NCBI GenBank assembly: GCA_024114885.1
Contig: CP099422.1
Location: 124,001 to 188,000, forward strand
From: Septoria linicola
Lineage: Eukaryota; Ascomycota; Dothideomycetes; Mycosphaerellales; Mycosphaerellaceae
Direction of reading: 5' to 3'
DNA length: 64,000 bases
The notes beneath the pieces were generated by a model. That model did no database searches, had not been told where the DNA came from, and saw only the letters and a list, made by a program, of their open reading frames with translations. Positions 36,340 through 48,394 of the stretch are shown here, in pieces (positions within the stretch are counted from its first letter, which is position 1; each line of letters opens with the position of its first letter). The position numbers were made by a program, and so were the translations under genes.

Positions 36340-36480
36340 ATTTAGAGGTTACGAGGTATTATAACGCCTCTAATTAGCCTATAGGTTTAATACTAGATTT
36401 AAGCGATTTAAGGAGCGATACGCGGACGCGATACTTACGCTATTAACTAATTATAATACGAGTTTATTATAATAGTCGAC
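36340..36480. other. tail of RIP-affected DNA
   Basis: AT-rich, TG/CA-poor sequence, probably the 3' end and LTR of copia F, though no LTR partner is in the window. It stops at the composition border near 36480. Confidence 0.5.
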
Positions 36481-37782
36481 ATAGGGGTGACTTGATTAGT
36501 ATAGATGCCTTAGGCACTTTAGCGTGCCAAGAATGTCGACACGCATTCGCAACTCGAGGTTTCCGTAGCTAGTTACTTCTTCTAATAACAATCAACTTAT
36601 TACATCAACTGTATCTACTACATCTGGCCAAGCTTGTGAATGTAGTGCCAATCGCGAGCAGGATGAACACAAATCAAGCTCAGAAGAAGCAACACAGAGA
36701 TGTACTCAATGAGTTCGAGCAGTGAGGCTTTTTATCGACAGCTAGGTTGTGCTCCTTTGAATGAATATGGCAGCGGGGCCAGACTCGCCAAGCAAATCGC
36801 AGGCGGACAATGCGGAGGGCCACGAAGAGCAGACACCCCATTTGCTGCTCCGCGAGCTGTAATCCGGCAATGAACGAACCTAAGCTCCGAAGCGACACTC
36901 GATTGAGGAATGGACAACGGGATCCGGTCGGATAGACATCCAGACTAGCCTTCCGTACCGTGATTGAAGACCTCGGGTGAACGAGCACTCGGCATAACAT
37001 CAAAAGGTGCTCATGTCGACATACGTGGGCTTCCAGGACTTTCGATCCTGAAACAACGACGGGTGGAAGAAGGCGAAGGCCAACGACGAACGACACATTC
37101 TAGTGCCCAATCTGCTGTTGGGTGCGGCGCTTGAAAGTCTGTGGTGTCGTTACACTTCCCCGGCGGGCTGGCTACCAGGCCGCCGTGCTTAGACAGTTTC
37201 TGCTTCGCTGTTCCGGGATCCGCTAACTCCTGATTAATATAGCGGCTGTTATCAATCGCGAGGCCTCAGCAAGTGGAAATAATGGGGCTATACAATTCAC
37301 CCGATGCCTACGTACTGCACTTTGAGTGTAAATTGTGCTATATCTGGTAGGCATTTCCAAACTCCGATTGACGAGCGGTGACAGTGCAGACTCTCGCTGA
37401 GACAACGCCCGCGGTGGCACCACAGAGCCGATCAAAGCAGAACTTGACCCACTATGGAGTCGAGCTACGGCTGTGTCGCCTTTTTCCAGGCTGTGTCGTA
37501 GGATCTCACTTCCTCGACCGGCGTTGGCGCAAATGAGGTGTTTGCTCAGAAGGTTTTGGCTTGCAGGGTGCTTGCCACAATGCTCTCGCAAACGCTTTGT
37601 GCATATGCTAGGTATGCTTCTGGAAAAGCGACATGTGCATTGAGACAAGATGTGAGCAAACCTGCAGCTTTGTATGTTACATCAGAATGCCGAGCAAACA
37701 GAACGAGAAGGAATTTCACTTGGAGTGCCTTTCGAGATGATTAGTCAATACGATCACAACAACTTCTCTAGACTACACGATC
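36481..37782. other. intergenic, no gene supported
   Basis: Normal base composition returns within a few bases. Minus-strand frames of about 140 codons (36680-37096 and 37223-37648) show no recognisable protein and are probably chance. Contains the promoter side of the gene at 37783. Confidence 0.5.
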
Positions 37783-39342
37783 ATGGGAGTTTCAACACAC
37801 AGATTCCCTAGCGACCACGTCGCAGCTGGAAAAGGCTCGCTGGCAAGACTGCCTTTTATTGGACCGTTGCCTGGAGACATCCCGGACGACGAAGCTCTGA
37901 TCCGGGTCAGCTTCCATTTCCGTCCATTTGTTGATTGCCGACCTTGGACAGCCCTTAGCTTCATCATTCCACTCAGTGCCACTATGTACAACCTCAGCGA
38001 AAGAGTCCAAGATGCCTGCGACACTGCTATCTCGATGCATGAGCCAACCTTGCAGGAATTTTACAAAGAGGGCAAAGATTTCGCTGGTAAGGCGAGCATT
38101 CAAGATGCAGATGGTGTAGATGTATTTGCGAATCGTACCTCGGCCAAAAGATTCCGCATGGGCGCTGTGCGAGATCTTTTCACGACTGCCGAGTTGAAGA
38201 GCAAGCAGTGTGTCGTCTCCATACGTGTTGACATGATTGTCATCGACAAGCCTGTCGGTGGAGCGACCACAAAGAGCATTGGATCTCCAGAGAAAGCTCT
38301 CATGAGGAAGAACACTTTTCCACTTCGACCAGTCCGGCCTTCGTCTGACCGCGGCTACGAACATGACGAAATGGTCAAAGCAGTGCTGCATACACACGCA
38401 GGCCCGTGTGTTGGTGATCATTGCTGTGATGCTGTCCTGGAAGTGCCTGCGCGAAAAGTAGGCTCGCTCACGATCGGAGCCGTCGACCAAGCCTTACCTT
38501 TCAACCCATACGAGGCTTATGGAGCAAGACCTATCGCTCACGAGGACTCAAATCTACCAGAATTGCCATCTCTGACATTCAATGATTACGTCTCGACAGC
38601 CAATTTCGGAGTCGCGAATTTTATCAAGGCAAAGGACCAGCGTATAGAGCTGGCTATCAGACTTGTCAACAAGATACCAGAGCGAGTCGGACTTCATCTA
38701 GAGAATTATCATCTCCCAGCAGATGTCGTCATGAGTGTCAAGCACTGCTCCGGACAGAAGAAGCTCATCTGCGACAAGCTGATGGACGCGCTGTACCATT
38801 TGGGCGTCGCTCAGAACACCCCTTTCGCTTTCACATCGGCTCTATTTGTGGAGAACGAGGATACCATGCCAGATTGGGACTTTCACCTCTGGATCCTACC
38901 ACAGTTCGGATCATCGCAAAAGATGTTCCGGTTCGAAGGTGGCCTGGCGACATACATGGACATTGCAATGGTCTCGATGGGCAATATGAAGATGTACATG
39001 GAAGCTCATATTGTGCCGATGGCAAGGGAGGAACGGACTGCGGTCATGATGATGACTCCGAGACGCGAGTTGAGAATGTCTGGCAATGCGACCGAGGAGC
39101 AGAAGGTGGCAGCGATTATGGCGGACATCAATCGGCGCGAAGCAGAAGATCGGGCAGCGTTGGAGCGTATTACTGAGGCCTTGCAGATTCGCGCAGCTCG
39201 CGAGTTGGAAAGGTCGAGACCAAAGGAGCGTCAGCTTGATCGATCGCGATTGGAGAGTGCTGAGGAAGATAGCAGCATCAGCAGCATCAGCGGCAGTGGC
39301 AGTGGACATGAAGAGCTGGACTGGGTACTGACTGATCACTGA
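37783..39342 (+). CDS. uncharacterised 519-aa protein
   Basis: A single uninterrupted frame starting at ATG and ending TGA, with codon use like the other host genes here. I recognise no family. There is no signal peptide or transmembrane stretch. Residues 70-420 look like a globular soluble protein, including a Cys/His-rich bit near 203-213 (HTHAGPCVGDHCC). Residues 430-490 are a charged helical stretch, likely coiled coil, with many Glu/Arg. The tail is acidic and Ser/Gly-rich. An alternative start is Met67. It is the first host gene beside the transposon block, so it could be a lineage-specific gene; that is inference. No intron is needed. Confidence 0.7.
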   Translation: MGVSTHRFPSDHVAAGKGSLARLPFIGPLPGDIPDDEALIRVSFHFRPFVDCRPWTALSFIIPLSATMYNLSERVQDACDTAISMHEPTLQEFYKEGKDFAGKASIQDADGVDVFANRTSAKRFRMGAVRDLFTTAELKSKQCVVSIRVDMIVIDKPVGGATTKSIGSPEKALMRKNTFPLRPVRPSSDRGYEHDEMVKAVLHTHAGPCVGDHCCDAVLEVPARKVGSLTIGAVDQALPFNPYEAYGARPIAHEDSNLPELPSLTFNDYVSTANFGVANFIKAKDQRIELAIRLVNKIPERVGLHLENYHLPADVVMSVKHCSGQKKLICDKLMDALYHLGVAQNTPFAFTSALFVENEDTMPDWDFHLWILPQFGSSQKMFRFEGGLATYMDIAMVSMGNMKMYMEAHIVPMAREERTAVMMMTPRRELRMSGNATEEQKVAAIMADINRREAEDRAALERITEALQIRAARELERSRPKERQLDRSRLESAEEDSSISSISGSGSGHEELDWVLTDH

Positions 39343-39896
39343 TCATGTATACATAGCCGGCATCTTCCATAGTAGCGGGCTGATGTGCCGTGTAGTGGCT
39401 TGCAGCATCATCCGCCACTTCTGGAGATCGCCGTGCGGTCGCACATGTACATTTACGTTTTGAGAAAGCTGTGCGATCGTGCTGGCATCTTCCATTTCCC
39501 TTCCATGCCGCTCGTCGCATGGCAGCCACTGTCCGGCACTCATCAATTGCGTTTGCACGACGGGATACAAGTGCCTGCGCATCTCCCGTGTGCTTTGTCT
39601 TGACTCCACGTCTGTCGAGGTGTGGAGATGGTATAGCTCCACCCTTTGGCTCACACACGCTCTGTCCGCGTGTCTGTCACACTCCACAAAACGTCGGTCC
39701 TCCCAATCATCGAGCACATAGAAATTGTCAGAACAATGACGGAACTCGAAGGAACACTAGTAGGCGCAGAAATGTCGTCAATTACTGATCATGCTAATTT
39801 TCTGGCAGTCTCGATACTTCTACAGTAGAGATCTTGCCCTGTCCTCCTACGCTATGTGTATCATACAATCATAATAGGCATCAAATCATCCCTCCT
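39343..39896. other. convergent 3' intergenic
   Basis: 554 bp between two converging genes. Short overlapping frames on both strands, none convincing. Should hold both 3' UTRs. Confidence 0.5.
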
Positions 39897-41229
39897 CTAC
39901 TTCGAGTACACGGCCTTTCGCGTGTAACCTGGGAACTGCTTAAGCAGGTTGTCGTCGAAGGTGCGTAGCTGTGGGCAGCTGAGCTGAGTGACGAGCGAAC
40001 CAAGGATGTCGGTGATTGGGTTAAGCAGACCAAGGAGAACATCTGGCTTGGCCTGGGCAGCAAGTTGGAAGACGAAGCAGCCCAGGTTGTTGCCTTGGAG
40101 GAGGTTGCCAGCGTTGATGAGGCCGCCGCTGAGGTCGTCGATCTCGACACCGGTAAAGCTGTTGACGCCGTTCGTGTTTCCGCCAATGTTCAAAAACTTT
40201 GGGTGGAGAGCAGCAGCGGCGAGTAAGTCGGCAAGGAAATAGGTGACCTCATATGGGTACTCCTGTGCGCGACGGTACCAGTTGAGGGGGATCTTTTCCT
40301 GACCCTGCTTTCCGTTGACGAGTTTGTAGTTGCCGCTAGTGCCCTCGATACCGAACCAAGAAGCAACAACGTCATGGTTTAAAAGACCAATTGGGTCAGC
40401 GCTAGAGTGGTTGGCCATGAAGCGGAAGATGAACGTGTACGCTGCAGGCTGCACGGCAACACCACTGAATGGGCCATTGAAGAAGTATGGGTTCGCGGCG
40501 ATCTGAGTGTCGAAGCGGTGGGAGCGAAAATTGGTCAAGCTCTCCATGGTGACGCTACCTGGAGAATAGTCAATCATCTCCTGGAACTGGTTGACCTTGG
40601 TCTTGTAGTTGTCGCCCTCCTGATACAAGTCTGGGCGTGTTGGGGAAGCATCTCCCTCGTACTTGTTGTGCGAGCCACTGAGGCCGTTGCCTCTCAGGCT
40701 GCCTAGAGCGCCTGCTGGGGTACCACCCATCGACCAAGATGTCAAATCACCGTCGAGCACGGCCCCGAGGATGGACAAGAACCCAGCAAGAACTGGTCCC
40801 ATTCCTACAACAGTCTCTGTGGCATCAATGTACTGCTGAATCGTAGCAACTCCGTTCCTTGGGAGAAAGCCGTGGTTGGCGAAGGCGTTCAGACCGGGGC
40901 ATGGACCTGAAAGCGATCAGCTTCACGTTTCTCGCAAGTACAAGTCATGCCAACATACCTCTGTTGTCGCTAGCCCGTGGAGCCGTCCACTCGTGGCCAC
41001 TGCCAGGACCAACGTTGATCAATTGCTTTGCAGCATCGAACTTTGGAATCGGCTCGAAAATTGCGGAAGCTGATCCAGCACCTGCTTGACGCTTGGAGAA
41101 GTCGTTGGCTTCGAGGAATTCGATGGCCTTGTTAACAATCGTCGGGTCCCGCTTAACTGCCTCCTCCAGCATCATTGTTGGGAAAGCAGTGGCGCTGGCG
41201 GCCAGGAGCAATTGCACGGAGAACTTCAT
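39897..41229 (-). CDS. secreted heme-thiolate peroxygenase (unspecific peroxygenase / chloroperoxidase family)
   Basis: Two exons: 41229-40959 and 40906-39897, intron 40958-40907 (52 bp, GTATGT...TTTCAG), 426 aa. The splice creates the diagnostic PCP motif (GPCPGLNAF, Cys93), whose Cys is the proximal heme ligand in this family. NHGFLPRNG follows, then KYEGD (EGD 174-176), matching the EGD metal-site motif of peroxygenases. A signal peptide (MKFSVQLLLAASATAFP) implies secretion. Family members use H2O2 to hydroxylate or epoxidise, and some halogenate, organic substrates; the substrate here is unknown. All key motifs are intact. Start chosen at the ATG that opens the signal peptide. Confidence 0.88.
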
Positions 41230-43623
41230 GGTGAGGATGTCTGTGTAGGTCGAGGTAGGTGTTCGTGAGAAAGGCCTGCTGACAACTACCAACTTGCAAC
41301 AGGGACATTGGCCATTACTTATACAACCAGGGCATGATATCTGAGGCGTCTCGTATCCGGCTGGCCTGACTTCTCCGTAAACGAAGCACCATATTCTGGT
41401 CCAGGTTGAGACTCCTAGCGAACACTCGTGCCGTGCTCAGATTGGATGGATCGGACACCATGAGTGCGTTCAAGCCAAGCAGATGCCGACTTACCTACTG
41501 AGGCAAGTCTTGGAGACGGAGCCAAGCTGAGAGCGGAGAGATCTGCAGTGGGGAGCCAGAAGTGTAAAATCCATGGTAGCGGTGATCACCTTCCGAAATT
41601 GGACAAGACTAATCTTTGATCCAATCAAGTCGACAGGATTATCTGGCGCGGTGTGGCAACCATGACGATCGTCTGTATAAGGTCCGTTCGCTGCTCGGTG
41701 GGCGTCGGTCGACAAGCCTTGTGTGGTCTGCTCGTACAGTTTAGGACCCAAGATTCTGTGCAGAGGTCAGCCTGGCTCGTTCCTCGCCCACGGGGAACTT
41801 TTAGTTGCATGGCACCGTAGCACCGCTCGTGCGCCTCTGACTTCATACATAGAAAAGGTACCCGCCGCCTCTTCATATGCAAATTGTGCGCAGTCCCTTG
41901 CCTCGGTGGCGCCGCCACAGGTGTAAACCCTCGACGAACATACGCCATGCCTTGATGCCAATATCCGCCACGAATCTGATCGTGGCTCAAGCACTTCGGC
42001 AGAGGGCGGCGCAAATGTCTCCGATCATGTGTCACTGCTTATTCCACAGCGAGAACGACGAAAGAAAGTCGATGGTCATATTGCGAGTCATGGACCTGCT
42101 GCTCGTAGCTACTGTCTTGCGATGGTAAATCTTATGGACCGGGCTCGTCCGAGCACATCCACCAGCACAGCGCGCCGCTGGGTCCATTGATACAAACATG
42201 CAAGGGACATCGGAAAGTGACTGCACACTTCGACTGTGGAGATACACTGTGAGCCCGAGGACCTGGACGCAAGCAATATCTGTGGCGGTGGTCGAAATCG
42301 ACGTTACATCAACAAGTGATAGTGTTCCCACGAAGAAGTAAGAAGCAGAATACGAGCCGTGGTGTCGAGTGCAATAGCCCCAAGCAGCCTGTGGGCCGTG
42401 TATTGCTTGCGACAACTTCCAATTCGAGTCGCGAAGTGGGCTCTACCTTTGATTCATGATGTTCGTGCATGAAGCCATGCGATGACCGCGCAAGATGGAA
42501 CGGCGCCGTAGGTGCTGCTGGCCAGTCCTGTCGCCTTTGTACTTGCACTCGCATGGTGAAACGCAAGCTCTAGCATATGTCTGGAGCGAGGGATAAGGCT
42601 CAGCTTCTCTGTAGCCCATCAGGCAACGTACAAGAACCGGCGGCAGCGCGTGCTTGGACAATTCCCCATATGCAAAACCATCTCCGAATGGCCGACGGCC
42701 TCAACAATAGCCAGTCGCGCTTAGCATGCCTTAGCTGTCGTCTGTTCCGCTGGAGACAGGTGCGTTTATAGTCAGTTGAATTTACTTCCGAAAGGGTACC
42801 GCTTGTAACTGCCAACATTCTTGAACGTAGCCTGCCATCCGATCAGGCCCTGTGCTCCGCCGACTAGCTGGTCATAGAGGGCGTGTAATGATGGCTTTCC
42901 TTTTGTTGTGTATCTGACTTCTTTTCAAGGCATCGAATTGAGTCGAGCTACCACAGACTGCCCTAACATGCGACTTCCTGGCATTTGGGACGCCCGAGTG
43001 ATCGCAATGCGCAAGTGCCAGACAGTCTATCTTACGACGGGCACCGCACGCTCCTGCCGCTCGTTCAAAAGGACGGAGTTGCTCTATAGCTCACTGATCT
43101 CAAACAATTTGGCTAGCACAATGCGCAAATTGTGTATCGGACCAGACGAAGCCCAGATATGCACATCGAAGTCTTGGCGAGATTGGCGTCATGAAAAGCT
43201 TCGATGATGTGCTCGGTGTCAGGCGCCACAAAAAGCGTGGTAGCAGCATATCAGAAGTGCAGGAAATGCTGCAGCCATCGATGAGACTCATTGCATAGCA
43301 GATCTTACCCACTGTGGTGCCATCCAACCATCTGTCACATGGCAAGATCCCAGCAAAGCGTGGAAACGCCATGTGGGCGTTGAGGCTATCAACTGGCATA
43401 AGAGTCCGCAGGTCGCTTCCAGATTGAACCATGTCGGGTGATGGAAGTGCGCTGGCAATTTGACACGATGTTGGAGGGCAAAAATGGCACAGCTGTCTCG
43501 AGCGCAGCGCAGGATCTCGACGGCAAGCCCCAAGCAAAGAACTAGCACATTGTGCGTCGCGGAGAGGATGCGATCGAAGGCGAAGCCGATGAAAGCGAGA
43601 TCCAAGGCTATGATGCGGAGCGC
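41230..43623. other. 2.4-kb region without a supported gene
   Basis: Several frames of 60-145 codons overlap on both strands with no protein features I recognise. Should contain the upstream regions of the peroxygenase (left) and transporter (right). Composition is host-like, not RIP-affected. Confidence 0.45.
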
Positions 43624-45221
43624 ATGAAAGCGCGGACTCTCCTTTCGGCGCAAGAAGAGAACAAGTTGTTGCGACGAATCGATTGGCACATTATGCCGCT
43701 CTGCTCGATCATGTTCCTGCTCAAGAACCTGGATGCCGATAACATTTCCAACGCTCGCATCATGAACAAAGGAACCGATCAGAACATAATGACACAGCTT
43801 GGCATGTCGTCTGATGCGTATACACTGCTGACAGTGCTGTACTACATCCCGTACATCGTCCTAGAGGCGCCCTCGAATTTGCTGCTCAAGCGAGCAAAAC
43901 CTTCGGTCTGGCAAAGTCGAATCATGATGACTTGGGGGATAGTGCTTTGCTGTCACGTTGCATGCACGAACAAGGCGGGCATCTATGCAGCAAGAGCGAT
44001 ACTCGGTGCTGCCGAGGCTGGAATGTTTCCGGGAGTCATCTTGCAAATGACATACTGGTATCGGCCGGACGAGATGTCTGTACGATTGTTGTACTTCTGG
44101 AAGATGATCATGGCTTGTAACTATGCTTCCGCTGACAATGTCCAGATATCCTTGGCAATCTTTCTGGAGTGTTCGGAGGACTGTTTGCGTACGGCTTCGA
44201 CCTAGCGTCATCCAGCGCCGGGCTATCTGGGTGGCAGCTGCTCCTTTTGTTCGAAGGACTCCTTACTGTCGTTTTCGCAGTAGTGATCTACTTCTGTCTA
44301 CCGGACTTCCCGAATACCGCTCGATGGCTGTCAGACAGAGAGAAGGCGTTCGTCCTAGCCCGATGGCCGCCCAATGCTCCGATGGCAGATGAGCTGCACT
44401 TCAGATGGAGCGAGATCAAGGAAGCGCTGAAGGACATTCGCCTCTGGATGTTCACCCTCATCTGGGCAACGCAAACTGTTGGAACGCATGGAACGCGCTT
44501 CTACCAGAGCACAGTCATCGCCAACCTAGGTTTCACGTAAGTGATGCTCGTATCCTTCATGACAGGACTGACAATATGGCCAGGTCCATCGCACAGGCAC
44601 AGCTGCTCAACCTGCCCATCTCGATCCTCTCAATTATGCTGATCGGCATATCAGGCGTGCTCGCAGACTCGGCTCGCTGCCTCGGCCGTTGTATCCTCTC
44701 ACCTTCCTGAGCGTCATCCTTGCTTGTTACGGTGTTCTGTATCGGTACCCGAGCAACGGTTCAGTCTACGCAGCAACCATGATAGCCAATGCTTGCGCTT
44801 CTGCATGGTATCCAATGATGGTCAGTAAAACTCGATCCGACCTACCTGCTTCACCTGACATCTTTAACAGTGGCCCTGGCGGGTGCAAACAACTGCGTAG
44901 GCAACAGGATCCGCCCTCTCCATCGGATTTGTCAACAGCCATGGCCAGATTGGTGGAGCCATTGGCCCACAGATCTTCCGAAGCAAATATGCGCCGCAGT
45001 ATACGCAAGCGTTCGGCGTGGTGATGGGAATTGTTGGTGTATGCATCCTGCTGACTCTGGCTACATGGTGGGTGACGAGACGCACAGAGCACGAGACTCG
45101 GCGACTGAAGCTTGCTCGCGTGGCGGCCGAAAAGAAATGTCTGGCCATCTTGGATGATGTAGTTGACTGTGATTTGCGGAAGCGTCACGGAGAAGGTCTG
45201 GATGGTGGCGATGTCGCGTGA
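43624..45221 (+). pseudogene. Dal5/allantoate-permease-type MFS transporter, decayed
   Basis: The exons match the fungal anion:cation symporter family: N-terminal RRIDWHIMPLCSIMFLLKN and DADNISNARIMNKG, then EAGMFPGVILQMTYWYRPDE, SGWQ, PDFPNTARWLS and a C-terminal EHETRRLKLARV. Two introns look normal: 44537-44583 (47 bp) and 44821-44870 (50 bp). Three defects are visible. (1) The first intron (44099-44145) begins GG rather than GT. (2) One base is missing near 44680-44686, shifting frame between ADSAR and RPLYPLTFL. (3) There is an in-frame TAG at 44898-44900 in the conserved WPWRVQTT...ATGSA segment. No in-frame ATG precedes 43624. Family members import organic anions such as allantoate or nicotinate-type vitamins; substrate unknown. 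Sequencing error could explain one lesion but hardly three. Confidence 0.8.
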
Positions 45222-45594
45222 CTGCTCTGCAAGCGTCCATGCATTTAGCTGGAGATAGAGAGGTGTGATACACTGCCATCGCGGCAATACCTCATGCTGA
45301 AGACTGCCTGTCGAGACACACACGATTAGTGAGTATGTTGGCGGTCAAATTAGCATTCTCCTTGTCGCCTATGAGACACTACACCTGATGGGATGCGCTC
45401 TAGCTGTCATATTTCTTGAAGCCTCTCCAACTTGGCACGTGCCGCGAAGTCAAACATGGGTCTGCCCTTCCGACAGCCTGATTGTGATCGTACCACCGCG
45501 TATGTGGCTATAGTCAGAACGACTATGAAGGACCTTTCCTCAAGCCTTCTTGCTTCATCGTAGCACGATTGACCACACTCTCGATCATGTCGAC
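45222..45594. other. convergent 3' intergenic
   Basis: 373 bp between the transporter remnant and the histidine kinase 3' end. Nothing else seen. Confidence 0.5.
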
Positions 45595-48394
45595 CTATTG
45601 ACCAGTAAGACGCTGCACACGATCTTCTTCCTCCATTGCCAGCTTAGTCAGTACACTTACCATGTCCTCAATCTTGTATGGTTTTGAGATGACATCTTGC
45701 ATACCACTGCGAATCATCTCGTCCTTTTGAGCGCCCCGCACATTCGCTGTGACGCCCAACATCGGAATATGCTCAACGACGCCGTCTGTCTCAAGTGCCC
45801 GTATCTTCTTGCACGCTGTGTTGCCATCCATGATTGGCATTTCTTGGTCCATCAGTATAACATCGAAGGCAGCCTTGTCTCCAGATGATGGTTTGGGTGC
45901 ATCTCGCACTGCATCGACAGCCTCTTGCCCATTATTCGCTGTGGTCACGTTGAATCCTGATGATTGTCAGCCACCAGCAGATATGCCACATAATGTCCTT
46001 ACCTTTCGCTTCCAGCTTACGGAACACTATCCTTTGATTGATGATGTTGTCTTCCACGAGCAGGACGTGTGCTCGCCCACCCTCGCCTTTCATGTCCGCG
46101 ATAGGTCGCTTTTTGGTCTCTTGTTCCGGAGTTCCGCCCTTCTGGATTTCCTCAGACTCGAGCTTCGTGCCACTACGATGAGCTCTTGACACTTCCGGTC
46201 GCTCGGCTATGGAATACAGATCTTGCCCGTCCTCCTGTTCCTCGTCTTCCACATCTTTACTTGTCACCTCGTTGCCGTCCATTACTGCGCCACAGTTTTT
46301 CTTTGGCTTCCGTCTCCGCGATTCTGGTGTCCAATCAAATGGCTCCGTCCGCTCTAGTTCCGAAGGGGACACCATTCCCAGGTGCTTGATCTGCTCACGG
46401 ATCTGCTCCTCCCCAAGTCCATCAGCAGTCTCGGCATCCAAGTCGCACCTCTTGACTTTGAAGAAGAAGCCAAATGTGCTCCCTTCACCTTCCTTGGAAC
46501 TGACTCCTATCTCGCCGCCATGGAGATGACATATCTTGCGTGAGATGTTGAGGCCAAGACCGCTGCCGCCGTATACCTCTTCAGTCTTCGGAGTGGCTTG
46601 CCGAAACCTTTCGAACAGCTTTTGTTGGCCTTCCGCACTGATACCGATTCCAGTGTCTTTCACTGCCACCATGACATATACCGGATCGCCGGAGCCCCAA
46701 CCTTGACTGTTGGTGGCATCCATCCGGTAGGCAAGATTCTCACTTTGGAAGAATACCACATCGGGAGGATAGGATTTCGGTCTTTCAACGCTAGCCGCAA
46801 CAGAGCATATGATTCGTTTGTCCCCTCGAGCTTTCCGTGTGAATTTGATAGCGTTAGTGATGAGATTGATGAGAACCTGGCCAATCCGTGGCATGTCCGC
46901 GAGTACGGACCGAACATGGCAATCCTGGTAAGACTCGTCTACGCGATAGCCGAATTGCATTTGTTCTTTGCGGAATTCGTGCTGAAACATCTTCAAGCTT
47001 TGCGCGAGCTGATGGCTGGGGTTTGTCGGCTTTGGGTGCAAAGACAAGAGGCTTGCGTCAAGTTTGCTAAAGGAGAGCACATCATCCACAATGTTCTTCT
47101 GGTGCGATACACAGAGCGTAATTGTTTCGACCGCTTCTTCAATGATTGATGTGTCAATCTCCTCGCCGGTCTTGTCCTGTATGGCATCGCCAATATCTTC
47201 TGCGCAATGCAGCACGGCGCTGAGGGGATTCCGGATCTCGTGACTAATCATATCTATGAAACGTTCTTGCTGTTCCTTTCTCTCTCGTGCTTGTTGTGCT
47301 GCTTTTCGCTCATTGAGCTCAGCGCTTTTCTCCGAGCTGATATCAACAATGCTGCATATAAACCCGCCACCCTCTTGCAAACTCACGTGCTGTAAGTTCT
47401 CTTCGTCGAGCGGCGTGAGCAAGAGGAGACGCCAGGGATGTGGCTCGCCACGCGCACGAAATTCAGCGCGCAGCTCACTTTTACCAGAGAACGCCTTCTT
47501 GTACGCATCCATCACCCTCTCATAGTCGTCCGGGTGTATACTTTGGGGCCAGCTAGTGAAAGACTTGTCGTCATTGTCTAACATTGTGGTAAGATCATAG
47601 AAGTGCTGATTGACAAATATGGCGTGAGCATTGTGGTCCAATATGGCAAGCCCAGATGGGAGCATCTCCGCGAAGCGCCGAAAAAACGGGTGCTCATCTA
47701 AGGGTGCGTTGTCAATTTGCTGAACTTCGTCGCTTTTCTTGTAGTCGCCTGTGCGATCGACGACCGTGCCCGGCTTGCCAGCACCCATCTGAATAGATCT
47801 GTAAAGCATAGGTCGAGGCAATAACTGTACCAACACCGCGTCCGAGCCCTGCCCACCGTTCATCAACAATGGGCTCACTATCGCCGTTGATGACTGTTTC
47901 ACAGAGGTTGCGGCATCTCGGAGGAAGTCATGGCCTTGGACTTCCTTCGGTATCCCGCGCGTCTTGACAGAATTGATGACTTCTCTCGTCTCTGCTGTCA
48001 ATGTTGTAAGTTCCTGGCCTTGATCCTGAAGGCCCCCGACATCAGCCCAGCCCTTGTTGTGGAAGAGGGTTAGCTTGCCGTCCCAGAAAACTGCCGCTGG
48101 GTACGTGAGGGCAGCAATTGTGGCAACATAACCTCGAAGCTCAGCAGACCAGTTTGCGTACTTTCCTATGGAGCAATTCTTCCACGTTTCAGGAGATCCA
48201 GGTAGTGGATTGTCGTGATCGGCAACATGGCTATTGTCTTCTCCAGCCGGCTGTGCTGGGGTAATCTGCTTCATCGCTTCATCTCGAGTATTGGCACCGG
48301 ATTCTTTGAGACTGTGCCGACTAATGTCTACCTCCGGAGGACACTCCAGTGCACCCTGGCTGCTGATGCAGTATTGGGCAGGCTTGTCGTGCAT
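45595..48394 (-). CDS. hybrid sensor histidine kinase (PAS-HisKA-HATPase-REC)
   Basis: Exons 48394-46003 and 45956-45595, intron 46002-45957 (46 bp) in the receiver domain; 917 aa. The first ATG in frame is used, since 48466 is GTG. A PAS-like domain lies at about 239-354 (SGLAILDHNAHAIFVNQHFY). The H-box FIDMISHEIRNPLSAVLH carries the phospho-acceptor His385. The ATPase domain has the N-box LINLITNAIKF, G1 DTGIGIS and G2 GGSGLGLNIS. The receiver begins VLLVEDN, with phospho-acceptor Asp834 in VILMDQEMPIMDG and a conserved Lys in SKPYK. No transmembrane helix, so probably cytosolic. In fungi such kinases signal through an Ypd1-type phosphotransfer protein. All catalytic residues are present. 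The signal sensed is unknown. Confidence 0.9.

Noticed and set aside
36680..37648. Minus-strand frames of about 140 codons
   Set aside because: No recognisable domain, unusual residue mix, overlapping frames on the other strand; likely chance.
41491..43537. Several 60-145 codon frames in the 2.4-kb gap, one with a plausible-looking stretch near 43300-43400
   Set aside because: No family match I can name and no matching exon structure; not strong enough to call a gene.
44117..44145. Use of the GT at 44117 as the first intron donor of the MFS gene
   Set aside because: Gives a 29-bp intron, shorter than fungal introns can be, and leaves extra residues in a conserved helix.
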